Shown in pieces: positions 23,525 to 35,500 of a stretch of DNA of 64,000 nt (its first letter is position 1; every line of letters begins with the position of its first letter). The position numbers and the translations under genes were made by a program. This DNA comes from Gentiana macrophylla. Taxonomy: Eukaryota; Streptophyta; Magnoliopsida; Gentianales; Gentianaceae. Under the pieces are notes generated by a model. That model saw nothing but the letters and a program-made list of their open reading frames with translations. It ran no database searches and was not told where the DNA came from. The DNA is taken from positions 98,906,316-98,970,315 of the forward strand of contig CM047810.1 in assembly GCA_026214975.1 (NCBI GenBank), given 5' to 3'.

Positions 23525-26210
23525 GGAATTTTATTTTTAAATGCTGAAAAATAAAATATTTATGGTTTCGGCGCTCATCTGAAACTATTTCCTGCGAATG
23601 GGTCCACGTCAACATTGTTTACTGAAGCCGCTGGTTCAACCAGCGTCTTTACCCTTCTTTTGAAAAACAACAAAGCCGCTGGTTGAACCAGCGGCTTCTT
23701 CCTATGTACCAATTTCATTTCAATACAGGATGCTCACGTTTTTTCCCAGGTTAAAACCAATGCTTTTAACTGGAATTGAAACCGCTTATTCGAACCACGT
23801 GGCTTTACCACAACTTTGTTAACACCGACTGCATTTTCTTTTTTCAAACCCCAAAACAATATATTCAACACCTCAAATTCTCAAACCACCTGCATCTTCT
23901 TTTTTCATTTCAAAATAATATATTCTTTTGCATCCCTTTATCAAATTTGCGAATTTGATGTTCCATAGTTGTGTTGGTAAACATTTTTTCAAATCCGTAT
24001 TTTTGAACATCTTTTGGATGTTGGATGCATGATGTCCGATACAAAATCTATGAAAAGCATATGGCTCCTCCCAACCACTACCCTCTGTGAGACATTCTTC
24101 GATAGGATACCCGCATGCCGGTCGGAGATGACACAAAGTCCATGACGTTTTGTGACAAAACACCTTATGCAAGCCAAAACCAACTCCAATTGTCGTGATC
24201 TTCTTTTTTCAACTATGGCAAATGCTAATGGAAAAAGTTGTTCATTCGCATCAACTCCCATGGCAATCAACATAACGCCCACGATACTTCCCGTATAAAT
24301 GAGTTCCATCAATTGTGATGACAGGCTGCAATGTTGGAAAACTGTGATTGAGGGCCAAATGCCCAAAAACACAATGAAATTGTTCGATTGTAAGGATCGT
24401 GGGTTGGCTTATTAACAAAATGCACCACGGTGCCCGGATTTGCTTCTTTCAAAGCTTCCATGTAACGAGGAAGATATTGGTAAGACTCTCTCCCAATCTC
24501 CATAAAGAGCACCTATCGCCTTTTGTTTTGCACTCCATGCTTTACCATAAGAGATCGTGAAGTTGAATTCTTTTGTTATGAAGGCTTTTAATACACTAAC
24601 TTTCACCCCGTCTGCTTGCACAAGAGGCTTTATAGCGTTCTTTGATAAACTCTCGCTTTAAATTCGGGTGATCCATGGATGGTTTGTGAACCACACAAGA
24701 GTTTTAAGTAGGGGCCTTTATAGGTGACGATAGTGAAGACATCCTATGCAACATTCTTTTGAGAGGCTCTTAAATACCAACTACAAGCAATTGGTTTCCT
24801 TCCACATTTGAATGTGACGGTGTGAGGTTTCGATTCTGTGGTTTTATAGACTTGGTTCCTTTCGACATTGTATGTTGTCACAATTTGCCCCAATGCTTTT
24901 TTGTTGGCAAATTCTTGCCCCACCTCAAACTCACCACCGCTCTTATATTGAAAGTTACTAGAGTTATACCAACTGTTTAAATATTCTTCATCTATGGAAT
25001 GAAGTTTAGTAAACTCGGTATCATGATCCGTTAATGATACTCAGTCTACCCCACTATCTTCATCCCGACTTAACAACAACATATCATCCTCGTCTTCAAT
25101 CTCATCCCCTTCGATATTACCATCTAGTGATGCTTCATCAACATTATTAGTCGACAAAAGACACAAACCAATTGGGATCCTCAACTTCACTAACAAGCAT
25201 GTTGGTGAATGACATGTTAGGTTGTTCAATGGGTGTCAATTCAATATATAAATCCATAGAAGGGCTTTCGATTGACACACACTTGCCCACATAGCTTTTA
25301 AACCACGATCATTACTTAAAGCTAACACTTTATAGCCTCGCACACTAGGAATTTCATCTTCACGTTTAGGTCAAATCTAGTACTATCAACCTCCATAGCA
25401 TCATATATCTCATTCTTAAGCTCATTCATACCAATGTTACTATTGACAATAATAAAGGTTTCACAACCACCTTTGTAGGTAACATTTTCACCGTCAATTA
25501 CTATTTCACCATTCCACCAACAAGTCAACGGATAATTATATATCTCCATCCCTTTAAAAATCTCAAATCAAGCAAAACCTAAAACCAAATCCACATACAC
25601 AATAAAAATCGAAAACTAATAAAATTAAACAAACAACCTTCTACACATATCACAAATCGATGAATATCAGCACTTATTCGTTATCCAAACAAAGAATTCT
25701 TTCAATTGGCATTAAAAAACGAAAAAAAAACGGAAAAAAGGAAAAAAAAAACGCAGAAAATCGAAAAAAACGAAAAAAAATACCTTTGGATTGATAAACT
25801 ATGGATGAAACCTTTGATTTGGTTGAAGAAAGTAAGAATCTTGATGCTAAATGGCCTAATTTGAGTTGGGAGGCGCGGAGAGAATTTGGGGTTTTTGTTT
25901 TAGGGTTTGAAAATCGAAAATAGGTGAAAAATCCCGTCTGTTTTGTTTTATATCTTTGCTAAAGTTGGTTGGCTTTTCCTATGTACTCAATTCTCATTTT
26001 CAATACGGGATCTTCGCGTTTTTTCTCAGGTTAAAGCCATTTGGTTCAACCAAATGGCTTTGTTGTTTTTCAAAATAAAGGTAAAGATATTTGGTTGAAC
26101 CAATGGCTTCATGAAACAATCTTGACGTGGACCCATTCGCGAGAAAATAGTTTGAGATGAAATACAGAAACCATCAATATTTTATTTTTCAGCATTTAAA
26201 AAAAAAAATC
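23525..26210 (-). mobile_element. MULE (Mutator-like DNA transposon), 2.7 kb
   Basis: Long terminal inverted repeats (about 23525-23750 and 25970-26210) flank a minus-strand transposase. The direct repeat GTGTCAAG lies at 23517-23524 and 26211-26218, and including one further mismatched base gives the 9 bp expected for Mutator elements. Both TIRs contain perfect internal palindromes: 23673-23697 is built on CGCTGGTTgAACCAGCG and 26034-26060 on CATTTGGTTcAACCAAATG. The TIR, target-duplication and transposase evidence agree. Confidence 0.92.
23873..25549 (-). pseudogene. MULE transposase (mudrA-like), broken and short
   Basis: Reading down from 25549, the N-terminal PB1-like plant MuDR domain comes first (GCETFIIVNSNIGMNELK). 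An acidic linker follows (EGDEIEDEDD, about 25100). Next is a MuDR DNA-binding region (FEVGQEFANKKALGQIV near 24930). The YGKAWSAKQKAIGALYGDWE segment (24550) leads into the MULE catalytic domain (LIAMGVDANEQLFPLAFAIV, GLCVISDRHAGI; 24290-24110). Frame changes separate these blocks. The C-terminal catalytic half and any zinc knuckle are missing before the TIR at 23750, so the protein is truncated. Confidence 0.88.
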
Positions 26211-26636
26211 GTGTCAAGCTTGTTTTTAAACGAGTCGTGATATGAGGGTAAAAAGACTGTGGCAAGGCACCCAAGATGGAACCCATTCAAGTGAACCTCA
26301 ATATGAGGATAAGGCAGTGTGAAAATAGAGTTTGCATCTCCTTTTCATTCCTGTGCCTTTATTTTCATCTTCTCAGTTTGATTCCTGCCCCCTCGGCCCT
26401 AACCACCTCTCTGTATCTAACTAAGCAATTTCCTCATAATTTGATTGTGTGCCTGCTTGCCAAAAGGTCTTGGATATGCTATGAACACTGGTAAAAAAAA
26501 AGGAGCTTAAAGGTAATCAATCACTGATTCTACTGCTGTGATTCTTCCTTCATCTTGTCTACATGTACGATTGTTTTGTAATCACAACTAATTTTCAATC
26601 CTTGAAGTTTAATCTTTTATCACATACAGCTCGAGA

Positions 26637-26700
26637 ATGAGGGCACACAGAAATTTGGGGCTGAAAATGTTTGCAAATGCAGCAGGGCAGAGTTCATTTC
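26637..26700 (+). promoter_or_regulatory. Conserved upstream block of F-box copy A
   Basis: AGGGCACACAGAAATTTGGG followed by GCTG and AAATGCAGCA about 290 bp before the start codon. Related blocks precede copies C, D, E and F at 250-330 bp, so the duplicated unit included this 5' region. It may be core promoter or 5' leader; which one cannot be told from sequence. Confidence 0.5.
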
Positions 26701-26936
26701 CTTAGTATATCCACTGTTTGTATAGCTAATTTCTCCCCAAATTCTTGTTATTCTATATTTTGTTCGCTTTGATTTTCAGCTGCAAGAGCTTTGTTCAGTT
26801 GTTTTCCACAAGATTTTCCCCTCCTAACTAACTACTTCACCTTGTCCCCTCCCTGCCCCCCCTTCGGTGTATGATCAACACAAGTTCACCTTATACCAAT
26901 CACCTGAATAAAAAAAGAATTAGCCCGTAGGTAACG

Positions 26937-28664
26937 ATGAAGCAAGGAAAACCCACAAAAAATCTACATAATTCTAATTCTTCCCGGAGACAAAAAAACA
27001 ACTGTCATGATTTGGTTGATCGAATAAGCGCTTTACCGGACTCTGTTCTAGGTCTTATTTTGTCTCTTCTTCCCGCAAAGAATGTTGTAGCCACCTCCGT
27101 TCTTTCAAAAAGATGGAAACTAGTGTGGACGACAGTCCACAATCTCGATTTCTATCATGAGGGCTGCATTGAGGAGGAACAGGCTGAAGGTGAAAATATG
27201 AAATTAAATCGGATTCGTTAACCGTGTTTTGCTTCACCATGATCTTTGGATTACTAAATAAGTTCCATTTGGTATGGAAGCCAGGTGTATTTCATCTCAT
27301 GCCAGTTCATGGATCAACACGCAATTAGAAAAGCGTCCATGAGCTTTTTCTGTGTGTTAAGACTCCTGTTGGACCACGGAATATTCCTGAAACACTTGAA
27401 CTGCCTATAAATGTTTTCAATTGTAACTCACTACAATCTTTGGAGTTGAAGGGCGACATCTCTATTTCCACTGCGATTGTAGTTTGCCTGCCAAGACTTG
27501 AAAGTCTAAAACTTATTTCAGTTGATTTCAAGTCCGAAGAAGCTTTCGAGAAACTCGTAAGCGGTTGCCCACAGCTAACTGATCTGCACTTGCATGTAGA
27601 CTTCTTATATGATGATGATTTTACTTATATAATATCTTCGACTTCCTTGAGACGTCTTGAGGTATGTATTGATGAATATCAATGCAGTATGAATTTAAAG
27701 GCTTCCTCACTCGAGTACCTTGAGATAAATGGATATATATCTCAGATTATTGTGAAAAAAACTTTAAGTCGTTGGTTGAAGCCTACTTAAGAATGACTTT
27801 GATGGAAGATGATTTCTCTGACTATTCAATCGTTGAAGCAGTTCGTGCTTTTGATTGTGCGAAATCTCTGGCTTTATCCAGCGAAGTTATGCAGGTAAGC
27901 TACTCTATGCTTTTGGAGAACTAATGAGTTGTATACCAATATTAGAATTCTATTCCTCTGGTTATGACTTATGAACGTTGTTGCCCGCACAAGATAATTA
28001 TGAATCAACATGGCACTTGATAGTTGATAGTTGATAGTTAGCTCATATGTTGTCCTTTTTTTTTTCTTACTTGACATCATTGAAGATTTAAAGATAACAT
28101 TATATTATGAGAATACATTATTACTATTTTTTATTCTCAGGCTCTTGGTTGTGCCAAATTCTTCTTGTCGACTGAGTTTAAGAGATTGGCGAAATTTGAG
28201 GCACGGATTTGTTGTTCTTGTAATTGTAACTTGTTACATGATCTTATTGAGCACGCCGAGTGTTTAGAAGTTCTTACAGTTAATCAGGTTAGATAAAGGC
28301 ATCCGGAAACTGTGTGTGTAGAGAGACAGAGAGTACATTTTTTGTTCAACACACAAGTATAATTTGGATGCAAATTTTGTGATGCCAGGAAGAATGTTGT
28401 ATGCATGAAAACAATCACGATCACTCAAAGTGGACTACTCCTGTAGAAGTACCGAGATGCTTGTCAAGCTGCTTGAAAACGGTTGTAATTGAAGGTTATC
28501 ATGGTTTCGACGATGAGCGTGAAATGATAGGTTATATATTAAAGCATGGAAGTGTTGTTGAACTTTTGAAGATATCTTGTCATATGTTCATGAGGATAGT
28601 GCAAGGTTAGAGTTGGTTCAAGAGATATGTAAGTTTCAAGAAAGTCCCGGTCCATGCGGTTGAA
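26937..28664 (+). pseudogene. F-box/LRR/FBD copy A, decayed
   Basis: The start region is open and encodes a good F-box ([29 protein letters not shown]). Frame is lost near 27208, where a stop follows, and several more breaks occur to 27440. An LRR-type stretch is then open (CLPRLESLKLISVDFKSEEAF), and frame is lost again near 27770. Exon junctions match intact copy B: donor GCAG/GTAAGC after 27894, exon 2 28141-28287, exon 3 from 28389. Exon 3 encodes the FBD core (WTTPVEVPRCLSSCLKTVVI). Another shift near 28605 breaks the end. No working protein is expected. Confidence 0.88.
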
Positions 28665-29586
28665 TTCTTGGGTAATTTGTAACCCCCTGCACTCCCGATA
28701 GCTTCCAAGCAATCATTTAGATGTGGACATGTTACGGAGATATTTTTCTTTGTAAGTATTTATCATCATACAGTATTCAAATTTCTTTGAGCCATTTGTT
28801 GCATATTCTACTCTTATCACTTGCGTGTCCGATTACCACTTGTATGGCCGATTTTGATTGATGATCGGTCTCTACAGATATATTTGTAGCCACAACGTAT
28901 TATGTCATGATTTGCTTAAAGAACGCGCTTTGGATAACTCGCATTAATTGAGGATGCAAATCGATGCCCAAGGTGATTCGAGGTGATGAGCGAGGTGGTA
29001 TTATATATATTTTTATGTAGATCGGATAATGAATATCGACATATTGTTGCGATATAGTTTTTGTATCTTCTTTGTCATCGTATAAGTATAAGAGTGATTC
29101 TTGCATCTATGAAATAAGGCTTAATTTGTTCGTGGGCCCGTGGCTACAACCATGTAAGTCATAAACTATGATCAACCATGTAAAAGCGTGTTTGTTGTGG
29201 AAATAGCACTATTCGGAAGTTTATTTTTTTGCGAGTGTGATCTGTTTGTTTATCTTTGTAGATTGATCCACTATGAATTCAAACCGCTTTCGCCATTGAT
29301 TTCACCCATATATCCGTGTTTGCTTGCGCCCATAAGGTTGTCTCGTTTCACAAAGATGTTGGTGAAACCGACATGTCTCTCGTGGGTTAGGTGTTTGAGA
29401 TAACGATCGACACTAAAATGTTTTTCATGTCCGAGATGTGGACACACGAGTTAGTTGATGCAAAAACATTGAAGCAAATGACTTATTTGTGTCTGTGCGT
29501 CGGCGACAAGTAGATGCCAATTAATGTTGCTATGCTTTCTTAAAATTGAGCTGCCGTGGACAACGTACGGGCATCGCAACTAATGC
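28665..29586. other. Intergenic stretch after copy A
   Basis: No ORF with a recognisable family and no structured repeat was seen. Confidence 0.5.
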
Positions 29587-29589
29587 TAA

Positions 29590-30009
29590 GAGCAACCATA
29601 GTAAGACAATAGTTGAGATGTTCTCCTTGTTTTTTAAATCCGAGTACAAGAATCGTGTAGGCAAATGTAATGTAATGGAAGCAAAATAGATAAATGTTTC
29701 TGGAGACTATCCAGCCTATTCTCTGTTTTGGGAGAGACCATGTTCTGTCTTGAAAAAAGTGCCAAACCCCTTTTTATTACTAATATTTAATATTATTTTA
29801 TCAATAAATTCAAAATATTTACTACCATTACAACATCTAATCATACAAATAATTTTTACAATCATTTTATATTTATCACCATTACAAAATCACATCACAT
29901 AAAAATTATCCCTACAATCCTTCTATATTTATCTTCCACTTATCTTTCGCCATGTCAGCCCAATATCAATAATCAAGAAACTTCTCTCCCGATCACACTA
30001 GGGTTGCTC
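29590..30009. mobile_element. MITE, TAA target duplication (PIF/Harbinger-like)
   Basis: Ends GAGCAACCATAGT and the inverted counterpart ACTAGGGTTGCTC, flanked by TAA at 29587-29589 and 30010-30012. Length is 420 bp with no ORF. A 3-bp TAA duplication and short TIR suit PIF/Harbinger-derived MITEs. Confidence 0.75.
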
Positions 30010-30012
30010 TAA

Positions 30013-30826
30013 TGTGGCAAACTAGGAGTTGTGTTAAAAACTAGGGTTATTTGAGGCAGTTGTCAAAAACACGTTTATTAAGAAAGTAATTTAATGCTAT
30101 AACTTTTTGGATGCAATGACTAAAAAATCCCTATAATACAATTAATTCAGCCTTCTTTTTAACTTTTATTCTACTATGGGAGTGGTTTAAAAAGACAAAA
30201 AAGAGGGAAAAATGAGAATTAGGACAGTGGAAATATAAATTGGGCGATAAGGACAAATCCACTGTTCATAACCCCAAATCCACTGTTTGTTGCAGTGGAA
30301 CTGACCTCAAATCCAATGTTTCACTATCATAGTGGAATAAGGACATGTCCTTTTTACCCGAAAAAAATTCTACTGTCTTCTTTGCATATTTCTATGTTCA
30401 AATTGTCATTTTTAACAATAAATCCTTCTACTATTAAATAAGGGTAAAATAGTAAAATTAGCAATAAATGCAAGCTTTGAAAAATGTTCATCTTAGTTAT
30501 TTTGAAACAAATTTTTTGACAACTCGCCGATTATTTTGAAACGGAGGAGTAGTAGTAGCATTTGTTTTGATAGGGTTCTTTCCTGTCGTACCCCAACTGG
30601 AACAACGGATCGATGTAACTAATCCAAACAACTCAACTAAACCGTATGCACCGCAAACCAAACAACTACACCTTGTAACCGTCCAGTGAGGGTCACCCGA
30701 GGCATGTGCAGATCAAATATAAAAAAATAGAACGCACCGGACAAATTCGAAAGTTTACCAAGATCATTAGTGATATTTTTTTTAATATTTTTTAACAACA
30801 ATTTTTCTGATGTAAGTGGAGGCATT
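30013..30826. other. AT-rich intergenic stretch
   Basis: No gene recognised. CGGAGGAGTAGTA at about 30540 resembles a worn Stowaway end without a clear partner. Confidence 0.4.
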
Positions 30827-31516
30827 CAGGGCCGTCCCTGTGAATTTCCGGGCCCTAAGCCAAATACAATTATCGGGCCCTTGACAATTTTTTTTTTTGT
30901 ACACTAATATTTTTAAGATTAAAATGAAGTATCTATCTCAAAAAAAAAAACATGTAAAGTCAACTAATAATAGTATAAATAATGCAAAAGAAATGATTTT
31001 GTCAAACATTTTCAACAAAAGTATCACTTAAACACTTACTGTTTAGCAATTTTAGATGCAAAAATACTAATAAAACTTTAGTGATAAATGTCAATTTTTA
31101 TTTTTTTTTTTTGCAGTTTCATTCTTGACTACTTAGTCTTTATGTAAATGTAATCACTCACATAGAAGAGAGTGAGCCGTCATTGAGGAGGGTAAAAGTC
31201 GCTTCTGATAAAGAAGGAGGTTTACTGTTTACAAATATTAAAGTACTAAGTTAAAGCTTTTCCTAATTTCCTTGATATAAAAAAAAAAAAGGTACTAATT
31301 TTGGCTTTTTTTTTTTTTTTTTACGAAAGACTTTTCCTAATGTTGAAAGCAAGAACGCTTTATTATAACAAAAAAGTATTATAAGGCTATCTTGAATATG
31401 GGCTACTTAGTTCAATAATATTCTTAAATTTATTTTTGGTGGCGCTTAAAATAAATATATTTTTTTATGGCTGCAGCCACGTGGCGCAGTTGGCGCTGCC
31501 TAAGGGGGGCAGGTCT
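30827..31516. mobile_element. Non-autonomous DNA transposon, possibly hAT-like
   Basis: GGAGGCATT occurs at 30818-30826 and 31517-31525 as an apparent target duplication. The left end reads CAGGGCCGTCCCTG, which is hAT-like. The phrase GGGCCCTAAGCC on the left has a loose inverted match in TGCCTAAGGGGGGC on the right. The right TIR is poor, so the superfamily is uncertain. Confidence 0.5.
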
Positions 31517-31561
31517 GGAGGCATTGCCCCCCTCCCATGTTGACTCGCCCTGGTTGTATAT

Positions 31562-31690
31562 TCCTCCTCCTTGCCATAACGTAAACCATTCATATATTCC
31601 TCTTTAAAAATATATTTTCAATAGATTAATTATTTTCTTAATCCGTGTAAATATTTTCTATGCCACGTATAAAAAAACGGAGGGAGTAGT
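31562..31690. mobile_element. Worn Stowaway-like MITE
   Basis: CCTCCTCCTTGCCATAACGT at the left and ACGGAGGGAGTAGTA at the right fit the conserved Stowaway ends. Length is about 130 bp. Confidence 0.5.
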
Positions 31691-31837
31691 ATCTGACATG
31701 GGATTGATAATAATACATTAATTGTACTACTTACCGATTTTTTTATTTTTCTTATTGAATCCAGCGCATGAGAAAAAGTGAGCGCCGTTTTTTTTTCTTT
31801 TCTTTCGAGGTGGAAGAAGTAGAAAGGACGGGAGATT

Positions 31838-31890
31838 ATTGTGTGGTGTCTCCACACGGTGCGGACACACCGTGTGGCAGCCCACACACC
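31838..31890. repeat. Strong nested hairpin
   Basis: GTGTGGTGT pairs with ACACACCACAC on the outside and CCACACGGTG with CACCGTGTGG inside. It lies about 480 bp before copy B. It could be a transposon end or a transcribed structure. Confidence 0.6.
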
Positions 31891-32357
31891 ACACATTTTT
31901 ATTCTGTATTTAAACTGTGTGATTCTGATCGTTTCACCCGTCACTTCACCTCAAAATCCCTCATCACACAATAACTTCCCAGAAAGGGCAGTAAGTAAAT
32001 TTAGAAATCTGAGAGACATTTATTGATTAATTCCACTCAAAGGCCAAAAACCATTACTAGCACTTACACAACGTTATTGGGAGAAAAAACGTCTAATTAT
32101 ATTTTTCCAAAGCATCCATCATTAATTAATTACTGATCGATATAAAGCCAATTGTGGTTATGTACTGTATACAGCATCTGAAGAAAAAACATCAGACTTA
32201 GATATTTTTTTTCTGACCCTGGAACAATTGAATGAATTCCTTTTTTCAATCCATTTTATTGCTAGCTGATTCTAACATCGTTTCTGTTTTTCTTTTTTGT
32301 ATAGTAGAGGTATCAAATATATAATCCTTAACGGAACTAGTTCACTCTGGTTTCGAA

Positions 32358-34427
32358 ATGAATGATATTGCAGTCCGTAATTCCTCCCAGCAGAGACAAA
32401 GAAACAAGGATCTTGATTTGGTTGATAGGATCAGCGCTATTCCGGACTTCATTTTGGGTGATATTTTGTCTTTTCTTCCCACAAAGGAAGCTGTAGCCAC
32501 CTCCATTCTTTCTAAAAGATGGAAATTTGTGTGGTTGACTGTTCGTAGTCTTGATTTCCATTATTATGATTGTGAAGATTATCATTATGATAGTGAAGAA
32601 GATTGGTATGGAGGTTGTTATGAAGATGAAGGTTGGTATGCAGAAGACGATTGGTGTGAAGGTGAAAATACGGAATTCGTACAATTTGTAAATCGAGTTT
32701 TGCTTCTACTCCAGGATACTGGATTCTTAAACAGGTTTTCTTTGTACTGGGCTCCTTATTGTATTTCATCCGAAGCCACTTCTTGGATCAATACTGCAAT
32801 TACGAGAAAGGTCTGTGAGCTTTCTCTGCATCTTGAGAATAGTGAGGGACAATTTGAAGTGCCTATGAGTGTTTTTAGTTGTGCGTCACTGCGTTCTTTG
32901 GAGTTGAACGGCGACAATATTTTTGTTTCTTCTGTGATTGGGGTTTGCCTTCCGAAACTTGAAAGTCTAGAACTTATTTCAGTTCAATTCGAGTCTGAAA
33001 AAGCTTTAGAAGAACTTATTTGTGGATGCCCAGTGCTAAGTTATTTGCGTCTGATTATGGACGATGAAAATGATTTTACGTATAAAATATCTTCAACTTC
33101 ATTGAGTCGTCTGGAGGTATATTTCGTGCATGAATGCAGCCTAAAGTTAGAGGCTTCCTCACTTGAATATTTCAAACTGAAGGGTCGCATGCCTAAGATT
33201 TTTGAGCTAAAAGGATTAAGCTCTCTGACTGAAGTAGATTTCGGAATTTATTTTCGTGAACAAGAATTATCTCAAGCCGACATTTGCAATTCAATCGTTG
33301 AAGTATTTCGTGCTTTTCATTGTATGAAAACTCTAACTTTGTCGGAGGAAACTATGCAGGTAAGCTACTCTATGCTTAAGTAGTAGAATATTAGACTTCT
33401 TAATTTCTTGGGGTGGTGATACATCCACTTACTACAAGAAACACACTTTTTTGCTACACTATTATTTGCCACACAACAAAGAAAGTGTTGCTATATACTT
33501 GTTTTTACCCACAAAAGCGTGGCAAAAGAGTCTAACAAGTATATATTAGCCACACGTTTTTGGTGTGTGTAGCAAAAGCTAGTGTAGCAATAGAGTGTTT
33601 TTTTGTTGTGACTACACAATCAATGTGTAGTGAATATACACTACACATCTTAACCACACATTTGAAGTAGTACACTTTAATCAAGGGATAATATGTGTGT
33701 AGAACACTTCCATTTTCTTGTGAATATTGTTGCATGCATTGGATTACTAACATTTGCTATTCTCAGGCTCTTAGTTGCAGCACAATCAACTTGTCAACCA
33801 AGTTTGAGAGACTAGTGAAATTGGAGACAATAAATCGTTATAGTGTTTTAAGCTCATTACGAGATCTCCTTCAAGGCTTAGATAATTTAGAAGTTCTTAT
33901 GATTGATCAGGTTAGATAAAAAGAAACTGGAAAGTGTGCGGGTAGAAAAGATTATCATTTTTTCGACTTAAAAAAGGACTACTATATAATAGTGTATGCG
34001 TTTTTATGTTATTTAAACATTGACAAGTTTAATTATGGATGCATTTATGTGATTGCAGAAAACACATTTGCTAGTTAAAAGCGATCTTCATGATCATTTA
34101 AAGTGGACAACTCCTGCAGAAGTGCCGAGATGCTTGTCGAATAGTTTGAAGAAAGTTGTATTTAAGGCTCGTTATATTAGTGTTGAAGATGAGCTTGAGA
34201 TGATACGCTATATGTTAGAACATGGAGGCGCTCTTGAAGTTATGCAGATAAATTTTTATGGAGAAATAGACGGCTCAATGTTTAAGTTGGTTAAAGAAAT
34301 ATGTGAGTACCCAAGAAAGTCTCCTTTTTGTGAAGTCAATTTCTTTGGGCGGGCATCAAACGGAAAGGTCGAGGCGTGCTTTACTGCTCCGTCACTTACA
34401 AGGCTGAAACTAGTTTGTCTACACTAG
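32358..34427 (+). CDS. F-box/LRR/FBD protein, intact copy B (3 exons)
   Basis: Exons are 32358-33359, 33767-33910 and 34059-34427, all phase 0, with GCAG/GTAAGC, TCTCAG, ATCAG/GTTAG and TTGCAG junctions. They total 504 codons with no stop. The F-box lies at residues 20-62 (VDRISAIPDFILGDILSFLP), leucine-rich repeats at about 150-330 (LPKLESLELISVQFES and similar), and the FBD core in exon 3 (KWTTPAEVPRCLSNSLKKVV). Proteins of this kind usually bind SKP1 through the F-box and serve as target adaptors of SCF ubiquitin ligases; the target is unknown. Residues 68-103 are an unusual Asp/Glu/Tyr/Trp-rich stretch, about 25 residues longer than in copy C. Intron 1 hosts a MITE. It is the only copy of seven without a disabling lesion. 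Confidence 0.9.
33430..33612. mobile_element. MITE in intron 1 of copy B, CACTA-like ends
   Basis: The left end ACTACAAGAAACACAC and the inverted right end (GAGTGTTTTTTTGTTGTGACT read in reverse) form TIRs of about 30 bp ending in TTGCTACAC. ACTACAAGAAA is typical of CACTA-derived MITEs. No target duplication was confirmed. Confidence 0.55.
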
Positions 34428-34689
34428 CCTCGATTTGTTCTCTAGTGTGCTTTTGAAGGCATAAATTGATGGTTATTGATGTGTGTTGGAAGTGTGTCTA
34501 AACTATTCCAATACTTGAACTGGAAACTGTGTTTTTAATTAGTTTTGTTTTTTCAGAATTGGTATTTCCACCTATGTGACAATAATGTATTTTGCAAAGG
34601 TCATTTTTTGGTGAACAGATTAAATAGCTTAAGTAAAATAATTGTACAGAGGTTGGTATCATACTAACTTTATAAACCTAGCCAGTAGT
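34428..34689. other. 3' flank of copy B
   Basis: Probable 3' untranslated region, with no other feature recognised. Confidence 0.4.
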
Positions 34690-34697
34690 AGTACTGC

Positions 34698-34938
34698 CAG
34701 GGGCGGCGGCACCAAGGGTAGGTTGGGGTCAACTGACCCCTAAACCTAAAAAAAAAACCAGTGTATCTTTTGAAATTTTTATCATTAATATGTGCTAACT
34801 GACCCGTTAAAATTTTAAAATATTGACCATTGATCCGTATCTACACTTGGAAATTTAAAGTTAATATATTAAAAACTTATAATATGATGTGTTATTCCGA
34901 ACTCGGCCCAGATCACAAAAATCCTGCAACCGCCCCTG
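34698..34938. mobile_element. hAT-type MITE, 241 bp
   Basis: Perfect short TIR CAGGGGCGG / CCGCCCCTG. Flanks are AGTACTGC (34690-34697) and AGTGTTGC (34939-34946), an 8-bp duplication with two changes. Size, TIR and duplication length all fit hAT. Confidence 0.82.
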
Positions 34939-35304
34939 AGTGTTGCTATATGCTGATGTAGTTTGGGTGCCTACAAAAAGGTCTGATTCATTGTCTGATC
35001 ATTAATCTTAACTGGCTTTACATTCAAGTTTCTTATTTTGGAACAGAGCAAGATGATTTCCTTTCTTAGTAATATACAGCCTTATGTTGAAATACTTGGC
35101 TTTTAATTGTTAAATTACAACTTTCATGAATGTAATGTGAACTTTGGATATTTCTAACCGATATAATTATAGGAAAATTAGGGATAAGGCTACAGTTTGG
35201 AATATTTTTAAGTAACAGGACAACCACATATTTTTTTTATAGGGAGAATGACACATTCTTAAATATTTTATAGCCTAAAAGACAAAGCCAAAAAAAAATA
35301 TTAA

Positions 35305-35496
35305 AAAATTTGCGGGATTACCCTCTCAAGTTCTTGAGGAAATATTCTCAAGTAATAGTGATCTAACCACACATCCAAAATGTGAAAATCATCTAACCGT
35401 AGATTTATTTTTTCAATACTACGTCGTTTTGATGATAACGTGTAAAAACAAATCCATTCGACCCTTAAGAATTTGAGAGGATCCACTCCCAAAATT
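35305..35496. mobile_element. MITE with about 30-bp TIRs
   Basis: The left end GGGATTACCCTCTCAAGTTC and the reverse complement of the right end (GAGTGGATCCTCTCAAATTC) match over about 30 bp. The 35501 LTR begins only a few bases after its right edge. Confidence 0.55.
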
Positions 35497-35500
35497 CGCG

